From Lunularia cruciata (Eukaryota; Streptophyta; Marchantiopsida; Lunulariales; Lunulariaceae), in contig OX419756.1 in the NCBI GenBank assembly GCA_948567375.1, forward strand, positions 48,932,333-48,996,332: DNA of 64,000 nucleotides, given 5' to 3'. Of the stretch, positions 23,533-34,807 are shown in pieces. The position numbers and the translations under genes were made by a program. Numbering within the stretch: position 1 is the first letter of the stretch; each line of letters starts with the position of its first letter. The notes under the pieces are model-generated. The model ran no database searches. It was not told the origin of the DNA and saw only the letters and a program-made list of their open reading frames with translations.

Positions 23533-24124
23533 CGCAATGCTCCAAGGACAAGAGAAACCCCAAGAGAAGAAACACAAGAGAAACACAAGGTTTCATTCCT
23601 CGATACTCTTATGTCCAAAAGGAGCACATTGTCTTTATTATATAGCAAAGAGGATCCACTCAAAGGGAGCTACACCCTTGGAACAAATACATGATTGGTG
23701 ACATGTCAACAAGCTCCACACTTAGATAAGTTGTATGGATTGGTGACATGTTGATCTTTGTCCTATTTGGTTGGTCAAACAATTTTGACCAAAAAGAATC
23801 TTTGGGGAATCTTCTTATAAGAAACTATGAATAGCATGGGTAAGATACCATTGGAAAGATCTTGACAAGATAAAAAGGGATAGAAGGCAACACCTTTTCA
23901 CCTAGAGGGAGTGGTATATTCTATTTTGAGTCCTAATTCATTTGTTTAGGCTCCCAAAATTGGCTTAAAATTTTTTAGGATGTTTTTGACCTTTATCCTA
24001 TTAGTGGAAGTATTCTTTTGTTGACATCTTTATATGATCTACTTAGACCATTGTACATAACATCCCTAAAGATGTTACCAAAATTTTCCACCTTCTTCTA
24101 ATCTATCTAGCTAATGGTATTACA
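23533..24124 (-). repeat. 3' LTR of chromovirus B
   Basis: Its outer left end reads CGCAATGCTCCAAGG where the partner LTR reads TGTAATGCTCCAAGG, so the terminal TG complement has mutated. Its right end is GGTATTACA. The TATA-like block GTCTTTATTATATAGC is recognisable in the same place as in other family members. Confidence 0.85.
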
Positions 24125-26940
24125 AACCTCTCCCCATTTAAAACACAATGTCCTCTTTGCAAAGTTGTTGCTCTAAAGATTACACTAACACAAGTGCATT
24201 GGTCAACTTAGTTGTGGGTTCCCATGTTGTTTCATATAATCGGTATCAATTCTCATTTATGAGATATTCCACATGTGGATGGTAGGTACTACTGATGCAT
24301 TTCTAGAGTGTCCATTCAATTTTGTATTCCTTCGTGCCATCAATGAGTGTTGAACAAGGTCTAGCTTCTTATATGGAGGGAAAGTGGAGTAGTTAGAGTG
24401 CATATTTCCATAGCAAGGAACATGGAGCACTAATGGATCTTCATGTGTGGCGGTAGCTCAAGGTGATAGGTCATTACGCCAATTTGATGGATGATGGGAA
24501 AATGGCCAATAAAATGAGGCCTGAACTTACAAGGGCCAACTAACATGAGGTTGGTTGTGGCAACCACACTTGATCCCTGACACTTAACTCCATGTGCCTA
24601 TGATGTGCATTTGCATATTGTTTCTATTAATTTTGGGCTGTTTGTAACTTGTGCTTGGCATTCTCCACACCATGTTGAATTCTAGGAAAAAAATGTTGAT
24701 AATATCAAATTTTATAGCCATTGGGTGGATATTTACTAAGTTCAAAGGTATGAAAGGTGTTCTCCATATATGAGGAAGAATGATGTGACTTGTGTAGATG
24801 CATTCATTGAATTGTTGTAGGCAAACTCCACTAGTGGAAGTAAAGTGTCCCACTATTCTTACTTCTCTAAGGTGAAGCCCCAGAGCATGTCCTTGATAGT
24901 GTGATTGACCCACTTTGTTTGTCCATCAATTTATAGATGGTATATTTTGGACATGGCAAGTTTGGTTTTGAAGATGCCAAAGAATGTTCTCCAAAACAAA
25001 CTAGTGATTTGAGTGTCCTGATTTGTGATGAGCACTCAAGACAATCCATGGTGAGAAAAGACCAAAGCTAAGTACAATTGAGCTAATTATGGAGCAATCA
25101 CATCCTTGCTTGTAAGAGATACATTAATCATTTTGTTGAGTTGGTCTACAAAGTCTACAATGGAGTCAAAACTTGAGGTGATATTGGGAAATTCACATAC
25201 CAGATCCATGTTGACATACTTACACCATTGTGTAGGAGTAGGGAGGAGTTGAAGGAGTATTGTGGGAGCCTAATTAGAGTTTTTATTTTGTTGATAAAGT
25301 AAGAAAATTCAAATTTAATCCATCACATTTTTGCTCATCTTGGATCAATAATAATAGTGTTTGACTGTATCTAAGGTCTTGTCCACTCCAACATTACCGA
25401 CAATGGTAGAATCATGACATTTTGCTAGAATGGTGATTGTTAGGTTTTGGAGCATCCAAGATCCATAACTTGCCATCATGAAAAGTGAGTCCTTGAGTAC
25501 TAGTTATTAAGCCTTTGAATGATTTAGCTCCTACAATCTATAGGTCACTCTTTGTAGCAATAGAATCCTTGACCAAAAATTTGGGTTCAACTTGGCCTCT
25601 ACAACCAAAATTTTCACCATAGGCATTTGGGTAAATGCATTTGCAAGTTGCTTCTTGCACTTCACATATGTGATCGTCATGTTGAACCATTATGTCCAAC
25701 AAATTTGTCGACAAGATAGATCTTTCTGTGTCTTGAGGTAGACTAGTGATTTGTGGTCTATCTCTACTACAAATGCATTCTCACCAAGATAGTGCTTCCA
25801 ATGCTTGTTCATAAGGACAAAAGCCAGCTCTTCTTATCAGTCACTCCATTCTTGCTATAATATTGCTCCAATTGCAATGCTTGATGCATCTATAGCCAAA
25901 TTGATTGGACATGTTGGGTCATATCATTTCAAGATTGGTGCATGTAGTAATGCATCTCATAGGCCAATTCTTGTACAATTTCCCATATCCACTTCTTTCC
26001 CTTGCCAAGTAATGCCCTTAGGGGTTGTGCAACCTTGAAGTAGTCCTTGAAAAATTGATGATAAAACCCCATCAATCCCAAGAAACTCTTGAGTTGAGTT
26101 TGATCTTCTAGAGCACCTTATTTTTGAATAACATCATATTATATTTTATCTCTTAAAACTTGGATATATTTTGCACTTACTCTATGTCTCAAGTAATCTA
26201 CTTCAGACTTACCAAACTTGCATTTTGAGACTTTGGCATACAATTGGTTTTGTCCTATAATCTATAGGACTTCTTGCAGATGTTGCTTGTGCTCTTTCAT
26301 TGTTCTATTGTAGACTAAGATATCATCAAAGAAATTGATAACAAAATTATCAAAGTATGGAAAAAATATGTCATTCATCAAACTCATGAAAGTGGTTGGT
26401 GCATTGGTGAGGCCAAATGGCATCACTAAGTACTCAAAGTGACCATACTTTGTTTGAAAGGTAGTTTTGTGTAGATCTTCCTCCATGAGCTTGATTTGGT
26501 TATAATTGCTTTGTAGATCAACTTTGGTGAAGTGTTTTTCCCAAAACTTGATCAAACAAGTCATCCATGCAAGGTAATGGATATTTTTTCTTCACCATTT
26601 GTTAATTTAGGCCTAATGGTCCATACACATTCAAATTGTATCATTCTTTTTCTTCATAAACAAGATAAGAGCCCCATATGGTGATATGTTAGGTTTAATA
26701 AAATCTTTTTAGAGCATATCCTTCATTTGAGCTATGCATTCCTCCAACTCATGAGGTGATAGTTGATATGGGATCTTACAAGGAGGTGCTTTCACAATAA
26801 GTATCTCAATTTTATGATCTACTCTCCTTTTTGGTAGTAATCTTGAGGGTAAATCATCACAAGAAATATCTTGAAACTCATTGACTACATCTTTTAAATT
26901 CTCAAGAATTTTTCTATTGAGTTATGCACTCTTGACTTCT
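24125..26940 (-). pseudogene. Pol part of chromovirus B: RT, RNase H, integrase, C-terminus
   Basis: On the minus strand the RT piece at 26564-26262 reads through [40 protein letters not shown] and the catalytic box FFDDILVY, where most relatives have FLDD or YVDD. Integrase-like segments follow toward 24300, and each can be aligned to the corresponding part of element C. Stops and indels break every domain. The reading continues on the far side of element A at 32660 and above. Confidence 0.8.
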
Positions 26941-27091
26941 CTTATTAGACTCATGAAACATCTATTTTTCTTATTGATAATTGTTGTCTATATGATATAG
27001 AGAGCCAATTCTTACCTTTGGTATAACAATATGGAGTTTAGCGATGAAGTCAGTTAGGCTCACAAAGTAGCACATAAGACAAATTAGCCTA

Positions 27092-27325
27092 GAATATTCT
27101 TGAAGTATCTAGGAAGCTTCTTGGGAAGCTTCCCGGTTAGCTTAGCTTGCACCTTAAGTAAGTAGCTTCTAGAAGGAAGCTTCTAGAAGCTTCCAACTAG
27201 CTTAGCTTGCACGCCAAGTAGGCGGCTTCTAGAAGGAAGCTTCTTGAGAAGCTTCCTAGTTAACTTAGCTTGCACTCTAAGAAAGCGGCTTGAGGAAGTT
27301 TCTTGAGAAGCTTCTCAAGGGCCTT
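27092..27325 (+). promoter_or_regulatory. Heat-shock-element array in the U3 of LTR A
   Basis: By hand I count 24 GAA or TTC units in about 230 bp. Perfect heat-shock elements with alternating GAAnnTTC phasing include GAATATTCTTGAA (27092-27104) and a four-unit run GAAGCTTCTAGAAGCTTC (27176-27193). Imperfect ones include GAAGCTTCTTGGGAAGCTTC (27113-27132) and similar runs near 27227-27255 and 27295-27315. The array ends just before the TATA box. The motif is the established binding site of plant heat-shock factors. Heat activation of this LTR is inferred. Confidence 0.75.
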
Positions 27326-27335
27326 GTATGCTACC

Positions 27336-27343
27336 TATAAATA
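27336..27343 (+). promoter_or_regulatory. TATA box of LTR A
   Basis: TATAAATA lies just downstream of the HSE array and is conserved in the 3' LTR and in the solo LTR at 4506-4938. Transcription would be expected to start some 25-35 bp downstream. Confidence 0.75.
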
Positions 27344-27448
27344 CCAAAGCCAAAGCTCATGCTAGGCATTTGGAGTTTTCTCTCATTCAAGTTTCCCAAT
27401 GTGAGTTTCCATTCTCCTATTTCTCTCCTCGGTTTTGGTCTTTTACAT

Positions 27449-27460
27449 TGGTATCAGAGC
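27449..27460 (+). other. Primer-binding site of chromovirus A (initiator Met-tRNA type)
   Basis: TGGTATCAGAGC begins one base after the LTR end and is the standard plant LTR-retrotransposon sequence complementary to the 3' end of initiator methionine tRNA. Confidence 0.9.
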
Positions 27461-27469
27461 AGGAATGGG

Positions 27470-27685
27470 ATGGATGGAATTTATGGACCACCAAATCCAC
27501 TTCCGCCAAACCATTGGGACTTTCATGTCCAGATATTACCAAAGCATCGTTTCACACAATTCATCACCTCACGCTTTGGGTAGGATTTTCTACATATGAT
27601 CACCGTGTTAGAGGAACCCTTGATACTTCCAGTTGTAACTTATGGAGAACGGTGGATGTGTTGTATCTATGTGTTAATCAACTAG
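27470..27685 (+). pseudogene. Leader ORF upstream of gag in chromovirus A (one internal stop)
   Basis: A 71-codon frame starts MDGIYGPPNPLPPNHWDFHV immediately after the primer site and ends before gag. It is interrupted once by TAG right after ITSRFG. The second half contains EEPLILPVVTYGERW, which aligns with NPVILPVVIYDREW of the intact leader ORF in element C (54931-55152). Relatives are also found in B and D. The role is unknown. It lies where translation of the genomic RNA would first begin. Confidence 0.65.
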
Positions 27686-27718
27686 ATAAATTGAGGGTAG
27701 TGGAATAGAGTAGTAGCA

Positions 27719-28610
27719 ATGGCGGCAATACCGGATGTTATCCTGGCAATGCAACAACAAATTGAGCATCTTACTCGATTGTTGGATGAACGAGACCAAC
27801 AACGACAAGAACAGATAGACAGAGCGCCAGTTCAAGATGGAGAAGATCACATTCAATTTCCGAAACCCAAGGTGTTTGAAGGCAAGAATCTCCCAAGCAC
27901 AGTGGAGAATTTTGTGTTTGACTGTGAACGTTACTTTGAAGCCACCAATCTTCAAGACGAGCGGAAACAAATTCTCTTGGCTTCTAGCCAGTTGGATGGC
28001 GTGGCAAAACTTTGGTGGTGATTCCAAGTAGAAAGAGATGAACAACAAATTGTTACACCAATTTTGACATGGGCAGAATTCAAGGATGCAATACTGGATC
28101 AATTTTAGACTATAAATGCCACCCAAGCTGCACGAGATAAATTGGCGAAGTTGAGGTAGATTGGCTCAGTGAGAAGCTACATCACACAATTTCAGAATAT
28201 CATCATGCAAATTCCAGATATCCAAGAAGGTGAAGTTCAGGATCAATTTGTGCAAGGATTGAAGTCACAAACCAGATTGGAGGTGACCATGCAAGAGCCA
28301 CAGAACGTAGAAGAAGCCATGCAATTGGTTGAGCGTTTTGATTCCTTAGTTGTGACAACTTGGTCTTGACCTCGACCTACACAAAACCTACCAGTACCAC
28401 GAGTGGAAGAAATGGTACCAATGGAGATTGATGCTATCCAACAAAGACTACTTGGCATAGCATATAGAGAAAGATTACGGAGGTTGCTTTTATTGTCACC
28501 AAGTTGGACATCGCATTGCTGAATGTCCACTTAGGAATGGGCGACCTCGACAAGTTGCCCAGATGGAGTTTGTGGAACAGAATGATCAGGGAAACAAAGA
28601 ATCCCAGTAG
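27719..28610 (+). pseudogene. Gag of chromovirus A
   Basis: It starts MAAIPDVILAMQQQIEHLTR (a coiled-coil-like N-terminus), continues through VFEGKNLPSTVENFVFDCER and the capsid-like helical region, and has a nucleocapsid knuckle CFYCHQVGHRIAEC (C-x2-C-x4-H-x4-C) near 28485-28526. It ends NKESQ-stop at 28608-28610. Stops TGA 28019, TAG near 28107, TAG near 28157 and TGA 28367 interrupt it. A frame change near 28460 separates the capsid part from the knuckle. All stops can be explained by a C-to-T change in CGA or CAG. Confidence 0.85.
28589..28595 (+). promoter_or_regulatory. Canonical -1 frameshift heptamer GGGAAAC at the gag/pol junction
   Basis: In the gag frame the bases read CAG GGA AAC AAA, so the heptamer is phased G GGA AAC, the X XXY YYZ rule for -1 slippage. 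Gag ends five codons after the heptamer. The -1 frame gives GKQRIPVGD and runs without a stop into the protease region. Element C has the equivalent junction with GKQRLPV. Confidence 0.7.
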
Positions 28611-31600
28611 GAGATTTCAAGCCGACTACTGGGAGCTTGATTAGTTCCAATGGGATTGAAGGCTCGACCTATGCAAGTTTGCTTCACTTGCAAGGTACGA
28701 TATCTAATTGGGGTTGTAGGATTTTGGTTGATTTTGGAAGTTCAAAGAATTGCATATCTATGCAAGTAGCAAAGGAATTGGGTATTCCTATCAAGCCAAT
28801 GATTGGAAGTAGTTTGATGATGGCGGATGGTAGAAAAGGTTCTGCATTTTGCACCTTGCATCCTATTACCTTCAAGATTGGGAAGGAGTATTTGGAGTGT
28901 ATGAGGTTTGTAGTGGCACCTCTACACTATGATATCATTCTGGGTCTACCTTGGCTTGAACGCCATAAGGTTCAATTTGATTGGACCCAACGTCAAATTC
29001 AAGTATAATACCAAGGTAGGAATTTCCGATTAGGTTGTCTAGCACCTCTGAGTAAGACACCTAAGAATAGTCAGTCCCAAGATGGGAAGTTTGTTGAGAA
29101 GGTAGCCATAGAGCAAATCTGGAAGAGAGATGAGTCCCAAGATGGGAAGTTTGCCAAGAAGGCAACCCTGGAGCAAGCTTGGAAGAGAGATGAGTCCCTA
29201 GAAGGGAAGTTTGTTAATGAAGCAGCCATAGAGCAAGCTTTGGAAGAAGATAAGTCTGTATTCACAGTGCGGATCAAGCCGATTGCACAAGAACAATCTG
29301 AGGAGGGCCAGGTGCCGCATCAAGAAACAATTGATTGGATAGTTCAGGAGTTTGCAGATGTGTTTCCAGATGATCTGCCTAAGGGATTACCCTCTGATCA
29401 AGGTATGCCCTTCAAGATTGAGTTATTGCTAGGGAGTACTCCAGTGAGTAGACCAATCTATCGGCTCTCACCAAAGGAGTTGGAGGAGTTGCAAACAACA
29501 CTTACAGAGTTGTTGGAGAAGGATTTCATACGACATAGTACCTCTCCATGGGAGCACCGGTACTATTTGTTCCAAAGAAGGATGGAGGACTTTGTTTCTG
29601 TATTGATTACCGTGGGCTCAATAACCAAACCGTGAAGAATGCATATCCCTTGCCTCGGATCGATGACCTGCTTGATCAATTAAGTGGGGCACGCTACTTT
29701 TCCAAGCTAGATCTTTGTAGCGGCTATTAGCAAATTCCTATTGAAGGAGAGGACGTGCAAAAGACTACCTTCGCACAAGGTATGGACATTTTGAGTGGAG
29801 AGTTCTACCTTTTGGACTCACTAATGCTCTAGTAGTCTTCATGGATCAGATGCATTAGGTGTTGGAGGGACTATTGGATCAGTCCGTGGTAGTGTTCTTA
29901 GATGATATCTTAATCTATAGTAGGACAGAGGCAGAACACAAGAATCATGTGCAAGAAGTCCTAAGATGACTACAATAGTGGAAATTTTACTACAAGAAGT
30001 CAAAGTGTGCTTTTTGGCAAAAGGAGGTTACCTTCTTGGGTCATAAGATCTCATCAGAGGGGATCAAGATGGAAGAAGAGAAGATCAAGGTCATTACTGA
30101 TTGGCCTACCCCAAAGGATGCTACCGAAGTACGAGCATTCAATGGATTGGCCAGTTTTTACCGATGGTTCATCCACTATTATGCTCACGTGGCTGCACCA
30201 TTGACTAACCTCTTGGGAAAGAACTCAAGCTTCCAATGGACCACCAAGCATGAAGAAGCATTCCAGAAGTTAAAGCATATGGTGTCTTCAAGACCCATTC
30301 TTCAACCATATGATCCTTAACTACCTTGTGCGGTTGATTTTGATGCTTCTAACTTTGCAATTGGAGCTGTGTTGCAACAAGAATTTCTAGATGGACTACA
30401 TCTAATTGCCTTTGTGTCTTGCCAACTAAATATAGTTGAAAGAAATTACTCTGCTCAAGATCGGGAACAACTTGCAATGGTATATGCCACCAAGGTATGG
30501 AGGCATTATCTCTTGGGGAAACAAGTGATCATGCAAACTGATCACAAGCCATTGTTGCAGACCTTACACCTAGAGCACATGAAGAGTCGACATCATCGAT
30601 GGGAAGAGCAACTCCAATTGTTCGACATCAAACTTGAGTACAAACCAGGTTGGTTCCATGTCATCCCTGATGCTCTATCATGACGACTTGATTTGAAGTC
30701 TCTTCCTCTCACCACGGTAGCAATTATGACGGTGTCAATTGATCCCAAGATTCATAACGAGTTTTGGTTAGCTCTACAGCAAGATCCCTTCTTCCAAATG
30801 GTACATGGTTGGCTAACAACAGGTGACAAAGAGTACAACACCTTCTCCTTCAAGGAAGGCCTTCTATTCCATGCGGACCAAATCTATGTTCTAGCCAAAG
30901 GTGATCTTTGACTTGTGCGCCTTCAAGAAGCCCATGATTTACCCATCGCTGGTCACATGGGTGTGGACAAGACCTTGGGTACCCTCCAACGTCAATGGTG
31001 GTGGCCCAACATGACACGGGATGTTTGAGAATTTGTCCGATCGTGTGAGAGCTGCCAACGTAACAAGGCCAGCAACCAGAAGCCGGGTGGACTCCTTCAA
31101 CCGCTTGCCATTCCATCAGCTCGTTGGGAGCATGTGAGCTTGGATCTCATCACATCCTTTCTAAAGACAAACCAAGGACACACCGCCATCATGGTGTTTG
31201 TGGATAAGCTTAGTAAGCAAATCCACTTGGCACCAACCTGTGATACCATGGATGCTCCAACCTTAGCGCAAATCTACTTCGACAATGTCTTCAAGCATCA
31301 TGGAATGCCACGTATACTCATCTCCGACCGTGATCCTCGCTTTACCGGGAAGTTTTGGCAAGCACTCTTTCAGATACTCGGCACCAAGCTTACTTTGTCC
31401 ATGGCCTATCATCCTCAAATTGATTGACAAACCAAACATGCAAATCATACATTGGAGGATATGTTGCGTGCTTTTGTCAATGTCCACCATACCAATTGGG
31501 ATGAATGTCTTGCCGTTGCCAAATTTGCCTACAACAATTCCAAACAAGCAAGCACCGGATTCTCTCCTTTCTTTCTCAATTTTGGCCAAGATCCGCTTGT

Positions 31601-32299
31601 TCTAGACTCTCTTCTTGCTCCACCTCCAACTCAGGTTCCTCATACTTCCACATTCTTGACCACTATATCCTAATCTCTCCAACAAGCCAAGTCTCACCTC
31701 CTTGTTGCTCAGAATCACCAAAAAAATATGCGGACCACCATCATTGAGATCTCACCTTTGAAGTCGGTGATAAAGTCATGCTATCCTCTAGTAACCTCCC
31801 TCTCCCACTTGATACCCAAGTTTGTAAACTTACCCCTAATTGGATAGGACCTTTTGATATCACCCAAATTGTCTCTCCTATTGCTTATCGTCTTGCCTTG
31901 CCTTGTCACATGCGTATCCATCCTATCTTTCATGTTTCCAAGTTTAAACCCTTTGTTCATAACCCCTCTTCCTTTTCCTCTCAAGTCCAACCTCCCCCTC
32001 TTCCTATCCCTATCAATGATCATGAGGAGTACAAAGTTGATCGTATCCTTGCATGTCGCCACATTCAACAAGGCCGTCGCCAACATACGGAGTACAAGGT
32101 CCTTTGGAAAGGGTATCCCCTTCATGATGCCACATGGGAACCTCTTTCTCATCTCCACAATGCACAAAAGGCCATCCAGGAATTCGAAGCTTCATTGGCG
32201 ACAAGGATGTCACCAACTAGCGGCGGGGGAATATGTAACAATATGGAGTTTAGCAATGAAGTCAGTCAGGCTCACAAAGTAGCACATAAGACAAATTAG
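28596..32299 (+). pseudogene. Pol of chromovirus A: protease, RT, RNase H, integrase, chromodomain
   Basis: The protease motif reads RILVDFGSSKN near 28720-28755, so the D-S/T-G triad is changed to D-F-G. RT follows from about 29340, with LDLCSGY, then VVVFLDDILIYS as catalytic box. The RNase H region has AVDFDASNFAIGAVLQ. The integrase has the zinc part SCESCQRNK, then SLDLI, ISDRDPRFTG and a GKFWQ context. The C-terminal chromodomain at about 32020-32185 has YKVDRIL, YKVLWKGYP and ATWEPL. Frame changes occur near 29550, 29770 and 31700. Stops are found at 29728, 30318, 30681, 30909, 31027, 31425 and 31671. The last frame reads on into the 3' LTR. Confidence 0.9.
32219..32230 (+). other. Polypurine tract of chromovirus A
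   Basis: AGCGGCGGGGGA lies three bases before the 3' LTR, the position of the plus-strand primer. It is purine-rich with two pyrimidines. Confidence 0.6.
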
Positions 32300-32659
32300 C
32301 CTAGAATATTCCGGAAGTATCTAGGAAGCTTCTTGGGAAGCTTCCCGGTTAGCTTAGCTTGCACCTTAAGTAAGTAGCTTCTAGAAGGAAGCTTCTAGAA
32401 GCTTCCAACTAGCTTAGCTTGCATGCCAAGTAGGCGGCTTCTAGAAGGAAGCTTCTTGAGAAGCTTCCTAGTTAACTTGGCTTGCACTCTAAGAAAGCGG
32501 CTTGAGGAAGCTTCTTGAGAAGTTTCTCAAGGGCCTTGTATGCTACCTATAAATACCAAAGCCAAAGCTCATGCTAGGCATTTAGAGTTTTCTCTCATTC
32601 AAGTGTCCCAATGTGAGTTTCCATTCTCCTATTTCTCTCCTCGGTTTTGGTCTTTTACA
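32234..32659 (+). repeat. 3' LTR of chromovirus A
   Basis: It starts TGTAACAATATGG and ends TTTTACA, the same length as the 5' copy. It keeps the HSE array; the first element reads GAATATTCCGGAA here. Confidence 0.95.
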
Positions 32660-32795
32660 TTTGGGATCTTTTCCTATCTCTAATTAATTTCCATTGGCTA
32701 GTTCTCACTATTTTCTTTCTCTGCTCTATCATGGGATTGTAGTGCTCCATTCATGACACGCCTAAGATCACATTGTAACAAGTTAACTGAATCAT

Positions 32796-33026
32796 TCACC
32801 ACTCAATTTCTTCATGATACTTTAATATAGAGAGTGTTATCTTTCTAGGTAACAATTCAATCCTCTTTGTTTGACCATAATGTAACTTTATTTGTTCATT
32901 TTCATCCTTCTCTAGGTCCATCCTCAACCTTATAACAATAGAGTGAGATAAGAAATTCTTTATTGCTCTAGGGTCTATCAATACTCTCACTTGATTGTCT
33001 TCTTGAACTCCATTTACAATAGTCAA
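32796..33026 (-). pseudogene. Protease region of chromovirus B
   Basis: A 76-codon minus-strand frame reads TIVNGVQEDNQVRVLIDPRA, then IRLRMDLEKDENEQI, and aligns with the protease of element C (LIDPGATENF). The glycine of the D-x-G motif is replaced by Arg. It lies just beyond the insertion site of element A and is the part of B separated from its RT. Confidence 0.8.
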
Positions 33027-33099
33027 TTAAGCATTTATCTTCCTCAACCTTTGCGCACTTGTCTTCTTTATCTGCTACTTTTACTCCTCTCCAATGAGC

Positions 33100-34200
33100 T
33101 AGTAAAGCTACGAGGTATATTTACTAGTGATCTTTCTTTTTCAATGTGATTTCAACATCTTCCACTTTGATTTGTCTTTCCAAGTTGTTTGAAGGTTACC
33201 TATATGGAGGCCAAGGGTCCCTAGGAAAGCGGGGATGATAATTGATGACTATGTGCCCAACTTGGCTACAATTGTAACAACATTGTTGTTTTGCTCAAGC
33301 CCTTTCTTCTTATGGAACTCCATCTTTCCTTTCTTTGACCCATCTTTGTTTTCCTTGGAGTAAATGTGCTCCTTGGTCTTGTAAACAAATGTAGCACAAT
33401 TCCATAAGACCTGGTTTACCAAAGTGCAGTGTTTTGACCTAATAGTATTATGTTAGGACTACCCCTTCATCTCCTTGAAACACTCCTACTATTCTTCGAG
33501 CACACATAATGGCATCAAAAATAGTGTGAGGATTTTGTCTCATTACCTCTTGGCAAATTTTCTCTTTTAACCCTTGCTTGAAATTATCAAGAGCTTCTAT
33601 TGGGCTCATATTGGTTATTGCAACATGAAGATCAAGAAATACCTCCATGTATTCTTTTATGTTGTTCTTTTGCTTCAAACCTTATAGTTGGGTTCAAGCC
33701 ATTTGCACAAAATCCATGGATTGGAGATTCTTCAAGAGCCCTTCTTGCATTGCATCCAAGTTATCTCTCTTTATTCTACCTACATTGATTGTTCCTAAGC
33801 ATCATACCATACAAGGGTTTTATCAATCACATACTCATATGCAAACATGCATATGGAATGATTGTTGATCTTGGTTGTAAGTAATTCATTCTTGAAATCT
33901 AGTTTTCTATCACTCCCATGGCATGTTGTCCTTTGTAAGGCTAGATATTGCATGTCTTCTTCATCTGCAATAACAATATAGGTTCATTGTTGATCGAGAT
34001 CGACGTCATCAACATGAGTAACTCTCTAGGTACTTTGGCAGTTGCTATTGGGTTTTGGGATTATTCCCTTTCTTTCATACATGATTGTTCTTGAAGGTAC
34101 ATACTTGATTTTGTAATGCCTCTATTGTCATCTTGATCTCCCAAAACTTGTTCAACATCCCTTGCATCCCTTGCATAACATCTTGCAATTGTGGCTCCAT
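33100..34200 (-). pseudogene. Gag of chromovirus B
   Basis: The frame at 33678-33448 (KEYMEVFLDLHVAITNMSPI, EALDNFKQGLKE) aligns closely with gag of element C (EYVEAFLYLQVAITDMSLAE). The start of gag is near 34200, where the minus strand reads ATGGAGCCACAATTGCAAG. Stops and a damaged nucleocapsid knuckle are present downstream. Confidence 0.75.
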
Positions 34201-34450
34201 GATTTATACACACAATAGATATTCAACATCAATACTTCTCACTTCAATAGAGAGTTAATATGATCATTCAAGAGAGAGCATGGACAACTGGGACTACGAT
34301 TGGGACCTTAAAGATTATCACTTGTGATAATATTCTTCAATAAAATTGCTAACTATAAATTCCCTAAATATCACTTTTGGTCTAACTATATAACAGATTT
34401 CTACTTAAGTGTTGAAAAGGAAAAGATTCAATATATTCAAGTCCATTTTA

Positions 34451-34672
34451 TCATAATAGAATACAAAATTTTAAATTTCACTCTTTATCATATATCACCA
34501 TAAGTAAAATCATAGAATTTGGTGAATTTGTTATTATGTCCATGAATTTTGCTCCAAAATAATAAACAAGATATACTCTCACTTGCTCACATTGGATGTA
34601 TATAATCTTGATGTGAAATGAATTCAAGAAAAGAAATGAGGTATAAGAAATTGGACTCCAAGAGCATCCATC
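34451..34672 (-). pseudogene. Leader ORF of chromovirus B
   Basis: The minus-strand frame from ATG at 34672 (MDALGVQF) to TGA at 34451 spans 222 nt, exactly the length of the intact leader ORF of element C, and the nucleotide sequence is parallel throughout. Internal stops have appeared. A second leader frame follows it on the minus strand, as in C. Confidence 0.6.
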
Positions 34673-34807
34673 CCATCATCTCTCTCCAACACTCCAATCT
34701 ATTGATTGCGCACTTTTTCTCTACTAAAAATTAGTCAATCTCAATAGCTAGTGTTCCTCTAAGAGGTGATCCACTCACTTGGATTTAAAAACCTATGTTG
34801 ATACCAT

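Larger units (their letters stand above)
27022..27447 (+). repeat. 5' LTR of chromovirus A
   Basis: Its first bases are TATAACAATATGGAG, where the 3' LTR has TGTAACAATATGGAG, so the canonical TG has mutated to TA. It ends TTTTACA. It contains a long upstream array of GAA/TTC units, a TATAAATA box and about 100 bp of R/U5. Confidence 0.95.
27022..32659 (+). mobile_element. Chromovirus A (Ty3/gypsy) with HSE-rich LTRs, full length
   Basis: A 5,638-bp element with two 426-bp LTRs, flanked by perfect TTTGG duplications (27017-27021 and 32660-32664). In order it carries a primer-binding site, a leader ORF, gag with a CCHC knuckle, protease, RT, RNase H, integrase, a C-terminal chromodomain and a purine tract. 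This is the chromovirus order. It lies inside chromovirus B in the opposite orientation. The two LTRs differ at about a dozen sites, mostly transitions. All coding regions carry stops or frameshifts, so it cannot move by itself. A solo LTR of the same family is at 4506-4938. Confidence 0.95.

Noticed and set aside
31263-32282. Several 80-140-codon frames on both strands within element A
   Set aside because: They overlap the integrase and chromodomain reading and are shadows in other frames.
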